In this document: positions 1 to 8,700 of the stretch, in pieces
How the letters are laid out: each line of letters opens with the position of its first letter
How positions within the stretch are numbered: the first letter of the stretch is position 1
From: Pseudorhodoferax sp965279475
GTDB taxonomy: Bacteria > Pseudomonadota > Gammaproteobacteria > Burkholderiales > Burkholderiaceae_C
Length of the DNA: 64,000 nucleotides
NCBI GenBank assembly: GCA_965279475.1
Contig: CBDIIA010000003.1
Location: 124,001-188,000 of the forward strand
Direction of reading: 5' to 3'
Notes under the pieces: model-generated
The model's input: the letters and a program-made list of their open reading frames with translations, nothing else
Told to the model about the DNA's origin: nothing
Databases searched by the model: none
Program-made: the position numbers and the translations under genes

Positions 1-26
1 CCACCGATCTGCCCAGGACCTTCGCC

Positions 27-746
27 ATGGCGCTTGCCCCCGACCCCCGACACAACCAATTGCTGGCCGCGCTGCCGGACGCCGAATGGCAGCGCTGGCT
101 GCCCCAGCTCGAACATGTCGAGATGCCGCTCGGTCAGGTGCTGTACGAATCGGGGCTCACGCTGTCGCACGTGTACTTTCCGATCGATTCCATCGTGTCG
201 CTGCTGTACGTGATGGAGAACGGCGCCTCGGCCGAGATCGCCGTCGTCGGCCGCGAGGGCATCGTCGGCGTGTCGCTGTTCATGGGCGGCGAGTCGACGC
301 CCAGCCGCGCCGTGGTGCAGAGCGCCGGCCACGGCTACCGGTTGAAGTCGCAGACGATGAAGGACGAGTTCCACCGGGCCGGCCCGGTGCTCCACCTGCT
401 GCTGCGCTACACGCAGGCGCTGATCACGCAGATGTCGCAGACCGCCGTGTGCAACCGCCACCATTCGCTCGACCAGCAGCTGTGCCGCTGGCTGCTGCTG
501 AGCCTCGACCGCCTGCACGGCAGCGAACTGTCGATGACGCAGGAGCTGATCGCCAACATGCTGGGCGTGCGCCGCGAAGGCGTCACGCAGGCGGCGCTGA
601 AACTGCAGCGCGCCGGCCTGATCCGCTACGTGCGCGGCCACATCTCGGTGCTGGACCGGCCGGGCCTGGAGCGCCGTACCTGCGAGTGCTACGCGGTGGT
701 CAAGAAGGAATACGACCGCCTGCTGCCGGCCAACGCGGCGACCTGA
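27..746 (+). CDS. Crp/Fnr-family transcriptional regulator (first of two here)
   Basis: The 239-residue protein has an N-terminal cyclic-nucleotide-binding-like beta barrel (about residues 20-130) with the pattern VYFPIDSIVSLL followed by VVGREGIVGV. A C-terminal winged helix-turn-helix (about 165-215) contains LIANMLGVRREGVTQAALKL. No cysteine cluster typical of an FNR iron-sulfur centre is visible, so the ligand is unknown. It is a distant paralog of the regulator at 5107-5799 and lies convergent with the kinase at 774-1808. The start is the ATG at 27; its promoter lies outside the window. By family it should be a DNA-binding regulator of stress or redox genes, but the target is not shown by sequence alone. 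Confidence 0.85.
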   Translation: MALAPDPRHNQLLAALPDAEWQRWLPQLEHVEMPLGQVLYESGLTLSHVYFPIDSIVSLLYVMENGASAEIAVVGREGIVGVSLFMGGESTPSRAVVQSAGHGYRLKSQTMKDEFHRAGPVLHLLLRYTQALITQMSQTAVCNRHHSLDQQLCRWLLLSLDRLHGSELSMTQELIANMLGVRREGVTQAALKLQRAGLIRYVRGHISVLDRPGLERRTCECYAVVKKEYDRLLPANAAT

Positions 747-773
747 CTCCGCGCCGCGCCGCATGGCGCGAGG

Positions 774-1808
774 TCAACGCGCAGCAGGAAGCGTCACGAC
801 AAACTGGCTGCCCCGGCCCCGGCCCGCACTGCTGGCCACCACGTCGCCGCCATGCGCCTCGACCAGCTCGCGCACCACGGTGAGTCCGATCCCGAGGCCG
901 ACGCTGTTGAAGCCGATCGCATGGGCGTCCTGCACGAAGGGTTCGAACACGTTGGGCAGGGCTTCGGCAGAAATGCCGATGCCGCTATCGGACACCGTGA
1001 GCACGATGGCATCCCCGGCAACCCCCAGCACCAGGCCGAGCGTGCCGCCGTCGGGTGTGTATTTCGAGGCGTTGTCCAGCAGGTTGACCAGCACCTGTGT
1101 CAGCCGTACCGGGTCGCCGTCGACCTCCATGACGGCGGCGTCCTGTCGCAGGTCCAGTTGCTGCTGTCGTTTGTCCAGCGCTGGCTGGCAGGTGTCGACC
1201 GCAGTCCCCACGATGGCAGCCATGTCGACCCGCTGGCGGTCGACGCGCAGCTTGCCGGTGCTGACGCGCGACGCATCGAGCAAATCGCCGACGAGGCGCG
1301 ACATGTGCGCCACCTGGCGCTCGATGATGGCCTTGATCCGCCCGAGCAGCAGCGGGTCTCCCGGGGTTCTGGGCAGCAAGGCGGCGGCAGCGCGGATCGG
1401 TGCCAGCGGGTTGCGCAGTTCGTGGGCCACCACCGCCAGCAGCTCCGTCTGCCGGCGTTGCGCCTGTTCGGCGGCCGCCTGCAAGGTCTGCGCGCCGAGG
1501 GCGGCGAAGACCAGTTGTTCATTGGCCTCGCGGAGCTGCGCGTGCAGGATCTCGTGTTCGACCAGCGGGTCGGGCCCGTGCTCGGCCGGCAACGGCAGCG
1601 CGGGCACCACCAGTTGCCGGTTGGCCTCGAGCAGTTGCGCCACGCGACTGTCGCGCAAGTCGTTTTCTGCGGTCGCCACTTCCAGCTGCAGGCGGTGCAG
1701 GACGGTGCGGGACTCGGCGATGCGCTGGCGCAAGCGGGCCAGTTCGTCGGCGGCCCGGGCCGGTGTCATTTCAGCGAGCGGGTCTGGCGAGAGGGTCGGT
1801 GATTCCAT
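774..1808 (-). CDS. soluble sensor histidine kinase (HisKA-HATPase_c)
   Basis: This 344-residue protein has no membrane segment and no recognisable PAS or GAF domain. Residues 15-125 are heptad-rich and probably coiled coil. The dimerisation/phosphoacceptor domain has AVVAHELRNPLAP with phosphoacceptor His129. The ATPase domain follows with an N box near LVNLLDNASKY, the G1 box SDSGIGIS and the G2 box GLGIGLTVV. No receiver or output domain is attached, so a separate regulator must take the phosphate; candidates are the receivers at 3741 or 4099. It is divergent from the double-PAS kinase at 1972 and shares a 163-bp promoter region carrying two palindromes. The input signal is unknown. Confidence 0.88.
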   Translation of the reverse strand: MESPTLSPDPLAEMTPARAADELARLRQRIAESRTVLHRLQLEVATAENDLRDSRVAQLLEANRQLVVPALPLPAEHGPDPLVEHEILHAQLREANEQLVFAALGAQTLQAAAEQAQRRQTELLAVVAHELRNPLAPIRAAAALLPRTPGDPLLLGRIKAIIERQVAHMSRLVGDLLDASRVSTGKLRVDRQRVDMAAIVGTAVDTCQPALDKRQQQLDLRQDAAVMEVDGDPVRLTQVLVNLLDNASKYTPDGGTLGLVLGVAGDAIVLTVSDSGIGISAEALPNVFEPFVQDAHAIGFNSVGLGIGLTVVRELVEAHGGDVVASSAGRGRGSQFVVTLPAAR

Positions 1809-1861
1809 GGTCGGCAGGTTCGGGTCGCGCTGCAGGGTAGGCGTGCGGATGGGTCATCGTC

Positions 1862-1877
1862 TGTGCGCTGGCGCACA
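1862..1877. promoter_or_regulatory. palindromic operator candidate, copy 1
   Basis: TGTGCGCTGGCGCACA is a perfect inverted repeat (7-bp arms, 2-bp centre). It lies between the divergent kinase genes at 1808 (minus) and 1972 (plus). A second copy begins 44 bp downstream, and related copies occur at 5017 and 25253. The symmetry and repeated promoter location suggest a dimeric regulator. The nearby Crp/Fnr-type proteins are the obvious candidates by position only. Confidence 0.6.
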
Positions 1878-1905
1878 TGGCGAGGTGGTGCCGTGCGTGC
1901 GGATG

Positions 1906-1921
1906 TGTGCGCTGGCGTACA
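1906..1921. promoter_or_regulatory. palindromic operator candidate, copy 2
   Basis: TGTGCGCTGGCGTACA matches copy 1 at 1862 with one change and continues into CAGACG on the right, giving an extended half-site GCGTACAGACG. It lies 51 bp before the ATG at 1972. The 44-bp start-to-start spacing from copy 1 is close to four helical turns, so two bound dimers would sit on the same DNA face. Confidence 0.6.
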
Positions 1922-1971
1922 GACGTGGCGGGCATCCGCTGCCCAGAATCGCCCAGACTCAAGAGGATGCC

Positions 1972-3738
1972 ATGCACGATTTTCTCCACCTGGTGGCCCC
2001 GGCCGGCCCGGGCATCGGCGACGGCATTGTGGACATCCGCCGCGAGATCACCTTGCTGAAGGCCGGTGCGCTGCAGGACGCGATTTTCAACAGCGCTTAC
2101 TTCTCCAGCATCGCGACCGACGAGAAGGGCGTGATCCAGATCTTCAACGTCGGCGCCGAGCGCATGCTGGGTTATGCGGCGCCGGATGTGGTGAACCGCA
2201 TCACGCCGGCCGACATCTCCGACCCGCAGGAGCTGATCGCGCGCGCCGCGCAGCTGAGCGCGGAACTCAACACGCCGATCACACCGGGGTTCGAGGCGCT
2301 GGTGTTCAAGGCCTCGCGCGGCATCGAGGACATCTACGAGCTGACCTACATCCGCAAGGACGGCAGCCGTTTTCCGGCGATCGTCTCGGTCACGGCCCTG
2401 CGCGACGACCGGGACGCGATCATCGGCTACCTGCTGATCGGCACCGACAACACCGCGCGCAAGCAGGTGGAGGCGGCCCAGGCGCTGCTCGACCAGCGGC
2501 TGCGCGACCAGCAGTTCTACACCCGCTCGCTGATCGAATCGAACGTCGACGCGCTGATGACCACCGACCCGCAGGGCATCATCTCCGACGTCAACCAGCA
2601 GATGATCGCGCTGACCGGCCGTACGCGCGACGAGCTGATCGGCGCGCCGTGCCGCAATTTCTTCACCGACCCGGTGCGCGCCGATGCCGCGATCCAGCGC
2701 GTGCTGACCGAGAACAAGGTCAGCAACTACGAGCTGACGGTGCGCGCGCAGAACGGCGAGGAGACGGTGGTGTCGTACAACGCCGCCACCTTCCACAACC
2801 GCGACCGCAAGCTGCAGGGCGTGTTTGCCGCCGCCCGCGACGTGACCGAGCTGAAACGCTTCGAGCGCACGCTGCAGGAGACCAACATCGAGCTTGAGCA
2901 CGCGAGCCGGATGAAGTCGGAGTTTCTCGCGACGATGTCGCACGAGCTGCGCACGCCGCTGAACGCGGTGATCGGTTTCTCCGAGGCGCTGAAGGACGGC
3001 CTGGTCGGCCCCATGAGCGAGACGCAGCAGGAATACATCGGCGACATCTTCGCCAGCGGCCAGCACCTGCTGTCCCTCATCAATGACATCCTCGACCTGT
3101 CCAAGGTCGAGGCCGGGATGATGGACCTGGAGATGGAGTCGGTCGACCTGAAGAGCCTGTTGTCGAACAGCCTGACCATCGTGAAGGAAAAGGCCGCCGC
3201 GCAATCGATCCAGCTGGAGCTGGAGATCGACGACGCGTTCGGGCCGGTGCAGCTCGACACCCGCAAGACCAAGCAGATCGTCTACAACCTGCTGTCCAAC
3301 GCGGTGAAGTTCAGCGCGCCCGGCGGGTGTGTGGTGCTGTGCGCGCGCGCGATGCCCCGCGCTGCGGTCGGCAGGCTCGCGGGCGACTGGCCGATGCATG
3401 GCTTCACGCTGGCCGACAGCGACTACCAGGACTTCATCGAGATTGCCGTGCGCGACCGCGGCATCGGGATCTCGCGGGCCAACATGGCCAGGTTGTTCCA
3501 GGCCTTCAGCCAGATCGACAGCGGCCTGGCGCGCAAGTTCGAAGGCACCGGTCTCGGCCTGGCCATGGTCAAGCAACTGGCCGAGCTGCATGGCGGCACG
3601 GTGGCGGTGTCGAGCTGCGAGGGCGAAGGCGCCTGCTTCGCAGCCTGGCTGCCGTTGCGTGCATCGTCCGTGGCGCCGCACAGGGTGGTCGACCTGCCGC
3701 CGGTGGTGCGCCAGGCGGCGTCGGCGGAGAAGGCCTGA
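1972..3738 (+). CDS. double-PAS sensor histidine kinase
   Basis: The ATG at 1972 is preceded by AGAGGA, and a much longer upstream reading frame is a GC artefact. The 588-residue protein is soluble. It has two PAS domains (about residues 35-165 and 180-290), the first containing GAERMLGY. HisKA has MSHELRTPLN with phosphoacceptor His324, and HATPase_c has NLLSNAVKFS, RDRGIGIS and GTGLGLAM. The C-terminal 30 residues are low complexity. Two bases after its stop lies the single-domain receiver at 3741, its likely partner. PAS domains suggest sensing of redox state, oxygen or a small ligand, but no haem or flavin motif was identified. Confidence 0.9.
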   Translation: MHDFLHLVAPAGPGIGDGIVDIRREITLLKAGALQDAIFNSAYFSSIATDEKGVIQIFNVGAERMLGYAAPDVVNRITPADISDPQELIARAAQLSAELNTPITPGFEALVFKASRGIEDIYELTYIRKDGSRFPAIVSVTALRDDRDAIIGYLLIGTDNTARKQVEAAQALLDQRLRDQQFYTRSLIESNVDALMTTDPQGIISDVNQQMIALTGRTRDELIGAPCRNFFTDPVRADAAIQRVLTENKVSNYELTVRAQNGEETVVSYNAATFHNRDRKLQGVFAAARDVTELKRFERTLQETNIELEHASRMKSEFLATMSHELRTPLNAVIGFSEALKDGLVGPMSETQQEYIGDIFASGQHLLSLINDILDLSKVEAGMMDLEMESVDLKSLLSNSLTIVKEKAAAQSIQLELEIDDAFGPVQLDTRKTKQIVYNLLSNAVKFSAPGGCVVLCARAMPRAAVGRLAGDWPMHGFTLADSDYQDFIEIAVRDRGIGISRANMARLFQAFSQIDSGLARKFEGTGLGLAMVKQLAELHGGTVAVSSCEGEGACFAAWLPLRASSVAPHRVVDLPPVVRQAASAEKA

Positions 3739-3740
3739 CG

Positions 3741-4115
3741 ATGGCCAACATCCTGGTGATCGAGGACAACCCGGCCAACATGAAGCTGGCGTTGCTGCTG
3801 TTGCGCAATGTGGGCCACACGGTGCTGTGCGCGGTCGATGCCGAAACCGGGCTGACCCTCGCGCGTGCCGAGCAGCCTGCGCTGATCCTGATGGACATCC
3901 AGCTGCCCGGCATGGACGGGCTGGCCGCCACGGCGCTGCTGAAGGCCGACCCGGTGACACGCGCCATTCCGGTGATTGCGCTGACCGCGATGGCGATGAA
4001 GGACGACCAGGAAAAGACCCGGGTGGCCGGTTGCGACGCCTACATCGCCAAGCCGCTGCGGTACCAGGAGCTGTATGCGGTGATCGACAGCCTGCTGGTC
4101 AGGGGGCCGGTGTGA
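3741..4115 (+). CDS. single-domain response regulator (CheY/DivK-like)
   Basis: This 124-residue protein is one receiver domain. The acidic pair is in VIEDN, the phosphoacceptor is Asp52 in LILMDIQLPG, the switch Thr is in ALTAMAM, and the conserved Lys is in YIAKPL. There is no output domain, so it works either as a phosphate shuttle to an HPt protein or through protein contacts. The ATG follows the upstream kinase stop after two bases, so the two are co-translated. Its 3' end overlaps by 17 bp the 3' end of the convergent receiver-HPt gene at 4099. Confidence 0.9.
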   Translation: MANILVIEDNPANMKLALLLLRNVGHTVLCAVDAETGLTLARAEQPALILMDIQLPGMDGLAATALLKADPVTRAIPVIALTAMAMKDDQEKTRVAGCDAYIAKPLRYQELYAVIDSLLVRGPV

Positions 4116-4926
4116 GCCGGCGGTCGGGCGCCGTGGCGTCGACGAAGCGCAGCACCGCGGCCAGCTCGGATGCAAAGGCGGTCAGCAGACGGTCGAGTTC
4201 TTCGCCACGCGGGTTGGCGTCGGTCGCGCCGGCGGACTCCAGCCCCGCGCAGAGCTCGCCCAGCCGCTGCGCGCCGATGGAGCGTGCAGCCGCCTTCAAC
4301 CGGTGCGCAGCGGCGGCCATTGACGGCAGGGCCGCGGCTCCCAGCTGGATGGCGGCGCCGGCGCGCACCGCGCTGGCATGGAACGACCGCAGCACGTCGC
4401 CGATGACGATCGGGTCGTCGCCCACCAACTGCGCCAGCACCGTCAGGTCAACGGGTGGGCCGGGTGCTGCCGCCGGCAACGGTGTTTCGGCCGCGTGCGT
4501 GCGCGCCGCAGCCGGCTGCAGATGGGCCTCGATGGCCAGCTGCAGCTGCGCCAGGCGGGCGGGTTTGGTCAGGCACAGGTCGATGCCGGCATCGCGACAA
4601 TGCGCGGCCTGACCCGGGTCGACACTCGCCGTCAGGGCGATGATCGGTGCACGCACATCGGCGGGCTCTTCGGCGCGGATCGTCCGGGCCAGCGTGTAGC
4701 CGTCCATCAGCGGCATCTGCAGATCGGTCAGCAGCAGCGTGAAGGCTCCGCTGCGCCAGCGCGCCAGCGCCTCGACGCCGTTGTGCGCCGCCTGGGCGGC
4801 AAAGCCGATCAGTTCGAGCTGCAGCAGGATCACCTTGCGGTTGGTCTCGTTGTCCTCGGCCACGAGGATCAGCGGCGCGCGCGCAGCGGGCATCGGAGGC
4901 GGGGAATATCGGGCGGGGTCAATCAT
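4099..4926 (-). CDS. receiver-HPt phosphorelay protein
   Basis: The 275-residue protein has an N-terminal receiver (about residues 18-135; LVAEDNETNRK, phosphoacceptor Asp68 in LLLTDLQMPLMDG, Lys in LTKPA). After a Pro/Ala linker there is a C-terminal HPt domain (about 160-265) with His208 in AAHRLKAAARSIGAQRLG. It lacks a kinase domain, so it should take phosphate from one of the neighbouring kinases and pass it on. Its layout matches the receiver-HPt tail of the hybrid kinase at 5787, and it may descend from such a protein by loss of the kinase part. It is divergent from the Crp/Fnr gene at 5107. Confidence 0.88.
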   Translation of the reverse strand: MIDPARYSPPPMPAARAPLILVAEDNETNRKVILLQLELIGFAAQAAHNGVEALARWRSGAFTLLLTDLQMPLMDGYTLARTIRAEEPADVRAPIIALTASVDPGQAAHCRDAGIDLCLTKPARLAQLQLAIEAHLQPAAARTHAAETPLPAAAPGPPVDLTVLAQLVGDDPIVIGDVLRSFHASAVRAGAAIQLGAAALPSMAAAAHRLKAAARSIGAQRLGELCAGLESAGATDANPRGEELDRLLTAFASELAAVLRFVDATAPDRRLTPAP

Positions 4927-5016
4927 GGGCAGGCGGCGGGCAGGGTAGCCGCTGCGCCGCCCGCCGGTCTGTGCGGCATCGCACCCTGCACGCGCGGCTT
5001 CGCGTGGTCATCGCTA

Positions 5017-5032
5017 TGTGCGCTGGCAGACA
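5017..5032. promoter_or_regulatory. palindromic operator candidate, copy 3
   Basis: TGTGCGCTGGCAGACA shares the left arm and centre of the palindrome at 1862, with a diverged right arm. It lies in the divergent region between the receiver-HPt gene (start 4926) and the Crp/Fnr regulator gene (start 5107), about 75 bp before the latter. If the Crp/Fnr protein binds it, this would be autoregulation. Confidence 0.5.
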
Positions 5033-5106
5033 GTCGGGGCCGCGACCGGCGCGCAGACTGGTGCGTACCGCCTGCATGCCGACCGGCGGATCCACAGGAG
5101 AGTCTT

Positions 5107-5799
5107 TTGGCCCACGCCGAGAATCACCTGATCGAGATGCTGCCGCAAAACGACCGCTTGCGGCTGCTGGCGATCTGCGAGGCCGTGCCGCTGACCGTAC
5201 CCGAGGTGCTGTGCGAGGCTGGCGTGTCGGTCCGGCACGTGTACTTTCCTACCGAAGGCTGGGTGTCGCAGGTGGTGACGCTCGATGGGCACGCTGGCGT
5301 GCAGGTCGGCATGGTCGGGCGCGAAGGCATGCTGGGGGCGCACCTGGCGCTGGCCGTGCCGGGCGCGCCGATGCGGGCGCTGGTGCAGGCATCGGGCGCC
5401 GCATGGCGCTGCGAGGCCGATGCCTTCAGCAGCGCCCTGGTGGCGAGCCAGGCCCTGCAGAACTGCGTGGCCCGTTACCTGCATGTGCTGATGGTCCAGT
5501 TGTCGACCTCGGCCGGCTGCCTGGGTTTCCATTTGCTGGCGCCACGCCTGGCGCGTTGGTTGCTGATGTGCCACGACCGCAGGCAGGCCGACCGTTTCCA
5601 TGCCACCCACGGGCTGCTGGCCCAGGTGCTCGGCGTGCGCCGTGTCGGTGTCACGGTCGCCGCGGGGGCGCTGCAGCGTGCGGGGCTCATCGCTTACCGC
5701 CGTGGCGAGGTGACGGTGCTCGACCGCCGCGGGCTTGAGGCGGTGGCCTGCACCTGTTATGCCGCTGACTGCAAGGCGTACGCCACATGCATGCAGTGA
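5107..5799 (+). CDS. Crp/Fnr-family transcriptional regulator (second)
   Basis: The start is chosen as TTG at 5107 because CAGGAGA lies six bases before it and homology with the 27-746 protein begins just after. An in-frame upstream extension lacks family features. The 230-residue protein has a beta-barrel sensor domain (HVYFPTEGWVSQVV, GMVGREGMLGAHL) and a C-terminal winged helix with LLAQVLGVRRVGVTVAAGAL. No FNR-type cysteine set is seen at the N-terminus. The gene overlaps the hybrid kinase gene by 13 bp, indicating co-expression. It carries operator copy 3 in its upstream region. Confidence 0.82.
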   Translation: MAHAENHLIEMLPQNDRLRLLAICEAVPLTVPEVLCEAGVSVRHVYFPTEGWVSQVVTLDGHAGVQVGMVGREGMLGAHLALAVPGAPMRALVQASGAAWRCEADAFSSALVASQALQNCVARYLHVLMVQLSTSAGCLGFHLLAPRLARWLLMCHDRRQADRFHATHGLLAQVLGVRRVGVTVAAGALQRAGLIAYRRGEVTVLDRRGLEAVACTCYAADCKAYATCMQ

Positions 5800-8700
5800 C
5801 CTTGCTCTCGCGCCTGCCGGTCGCCCGCCTGGTGGGCGCCCTGGTGGCGGGTGTGGGCGCGCTGGTGCTGCTCGGCTGGGCTGTCGGCCTGCCCTGGCTC
5901 AAGACCATTCTGCAGGGTGCGCCCGAAATGAAGGCCAACACCGCGCTCGGGTTGGCGATGGCGGGCAGCGCACTGCTGGTCTCGGCCAGCGCCGAGCGGC
6001 CGGTGCGCCACGCGGTCACGTTGTGGCTGGCGCTGCTGGTGACGGCACTGGGCGTGGCCACCGCAAGCCAGGATCTGTTCGGATGGCACCTGGGCATCGA
6101 CGAACTGTTGTTTCGCGATCCGGACCGGGTCGACGTGGCCCTGGCCGGCCGCATGTCCTTGCTGACGGCCTGCTGTTTCACCTTGATCGGCCTGGCGCTG
6201 GCGCTGCTGGGCAGTGCACGCCTGCGGCTCCTGGTGTGGATGTTGTCGGTGGTCGTGCTGTTCATCGGGGCCACCGCGCTGTTGGCCTACCTGTGGAACG
6301 TGTACGAACTAATCGCCGCCCGGATGCTGCCGACCGTTGCCGTGCACACGGCCCTGTGCTTCACGCTGCTGGGCATCGGGACCCTGTTCGCCAGCAGGGA
6401 GCGGCACGTGCTGTCGGAGCCTTCGCTGCTGAAGCGGGCGTCAATCGAAATCAAGGTCGCGGGCGGCTTTGCCGTGGTGATCCTGCTGCTCCTCATCGGC
6501 GGCGGCGTGACCTACCGCGCCAGCGTCGATTCCGCGAAGTCGGCCCAGCGTGTCTCGCACATCCAGGAGGTGCGCGCGCGCCTCGCGCAACGCTACGCGA
6601 CGATGTCGGAGGCCGAATCGGCGGTGGTGGTGTTTCTGCTGAACGGCACCTCAGGCCAGCAGGAGGCGTTTCACCGCTACACGGCCAACGCGCGCCGGCA
6701 CGCACAGGCTTATGCCGCACTGGTGGAGGACGATCCGGGTTCGCCGGCCATGCGTCGGCGCCTGGATTCCCTGGAAGCGGAACGGCTGGCGATGCTGGAG
6801 CGCATCATGGGCGCCGGCGGCCCGCGCGGCCCCGGGGCCGTGGCCACGGCCATCGCTTCGCCAGAGGCGACCGCCACGATGGACGCCTTGCGCGACCTCA
6901 CGGGCGACCTGGACGATACCCAGGCCGCCTTCCTGCTGGCGGGCGAGGCGCTGGCCGGCCTCGACCGTCAACGCGCCCTGCTGTTCCTCTACCTGACGCT
7001 GGCCGGTGCAGCCGGCGTCTTCATGGCGCTTGCGCACACGATCCGCCGCGAGATGCTGGCGCGCTCGCGCGCCGACGAAAGCGTGCGTGAACTCAATGCC
7101 GATCTCGAGCGGCGCGTGGCCGAGCGCACCGCGTTGCTGCAGCAGAGCTCGCAGTTGTACCGGCACACGCTCGACAACATGCTGGAGGGCTGCCAGGTCA
7201 TCGATTTCGACCTGCGCTACCGCTACGTGAACGCCGCCGCAGCGCGGCAGAACCGCATCTCCGAACAGACGCTGGTTGGCCGCACGCTGTCGGAGGCGCA
7301 TCCCGGCATCGAGGCATCCGAGATCTACCGCATCGTCACCCGCTGCATGGAAGACCGCGTGCCACAGCACCGCGAACACGAATACGTGCACCCCGATGGC
7401 GTGCACGCCTGGTTCCAGATCAGCGTGATGCCGGCGCCGGACGGCGTGTCGCTGTTCAGCGTGGACATCACCGAGCGCAAGAGCGCCGAGGCGGAGATCC
7501 TCGCGATCAACGCCGGCCTGGAACTGCGGGTCGCCGCGCGCACCTCCGAGCTGGTGCTGGCGCGCGAGGCCGCCGAGGCCGCCAACCGTGCCAAGAGCGC
7601 CTTCCTCGCGACGATGAGCCACGAGATCCGCACCCCGATGAACGGCGTGGTGGGCATGGTGGAGGTGCTGTTCCACAGCGGTCTGCCCGACGACCAGGCC
7701 GATGCGGTGCGCACCATCCGCGCGTCGGCGTTCTCGCTGCTCCGGGTCATCGACGACATCCTGGACTTCTCGAAGATCGAGGCCGGCCGGCTGGACATGG
7801 AGCGCGTGCCGGTGCCGCTGCAGGCGCTGGTCGAAAGCGTCTGCGAGGCGCTGCTGCCGATGGCCGCCGACAACCATGTCGAACTCGGTCTCTTCGTCTC
7901 GCCAGGCTTGCCGGCACAGCTGTGGTCCGACCCGACCCGGCTGCGCCAGGTGCTGTTCAACCTGGCAGGCAATGCGATCAAGTTCAGCGTCGGCGAGCCG
8001 CACCGGCATGGCCAGGTCGCGATCCGCGTGGAGTCGCACGCGGGTGATGCGGGCACGATGCCCGAGCTGGTGATGCGCTTCACCGACAACGGCATCGGCA
8101 TGGCGCCCGAGACGCTGGGCCGGCTGTTTGCGCCCTTCACCCAGGCCGAGACATCGACCACGCGCCGCTTCGGCGGCACCGGGCTGGGGCTGACCATCTG
8201 CAAGCGGCTGGTGACGTTGATGGGCGGTACCGTGCAGGTCGACAGCGTGCTCGGCAAGGGCACGACCTTCACGGTCAGACTGCCGCTCCACGCCGTGCCC
8301 GGGGCCGTGGCGCCGCCGATGCCGGACCTGGACCGGGTCGACTGCGTCGTCATCGGTGCCGACGCCACCGCGCAGGACCTGCGTGTCTACCTCGAGCACG
8401 CGGGCGCCACGGTGCATCCGGCGGACGACCTGGCTGCCGCGGTGCTGCGCGCCGGCGAACTGGTCCGGCCCGTCATCGTGCAGAACATCTGCCGCGACAA
8501 GATCGCGATCGGGGCCTTGCGCGAGGCCTTTGCCGCCACGCCGCACGTGCACCATGTGCTGATCGAACGCGGCCTGCGCCGCGGCGCGCGCATCGCAGCG
8601 CCCGACGTGGTCGCGGTCGACGGCGATTGCCTGCGCCGTTCGGCCCTGTTGCGGGCGGTAGCGGTCGCCGCCGGCAGGCAGTCGCCCGACGTGTTCCGCG

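Noticed and set aside
1862..1921. LexA (SOS) boxes
   Set aside because: The spacing and core do not fit CTGT-N8-ACAG, and the nearby genes are not SOS genes.
763..1971. N-terminal extension of the double-PAS kinase reading frame
   Set aside because: It runs antisense through the 774-1808 kinase and is Ser/Arg/Thr-rich with no domain. AGAGGA before ATG 1972 defines the real start.
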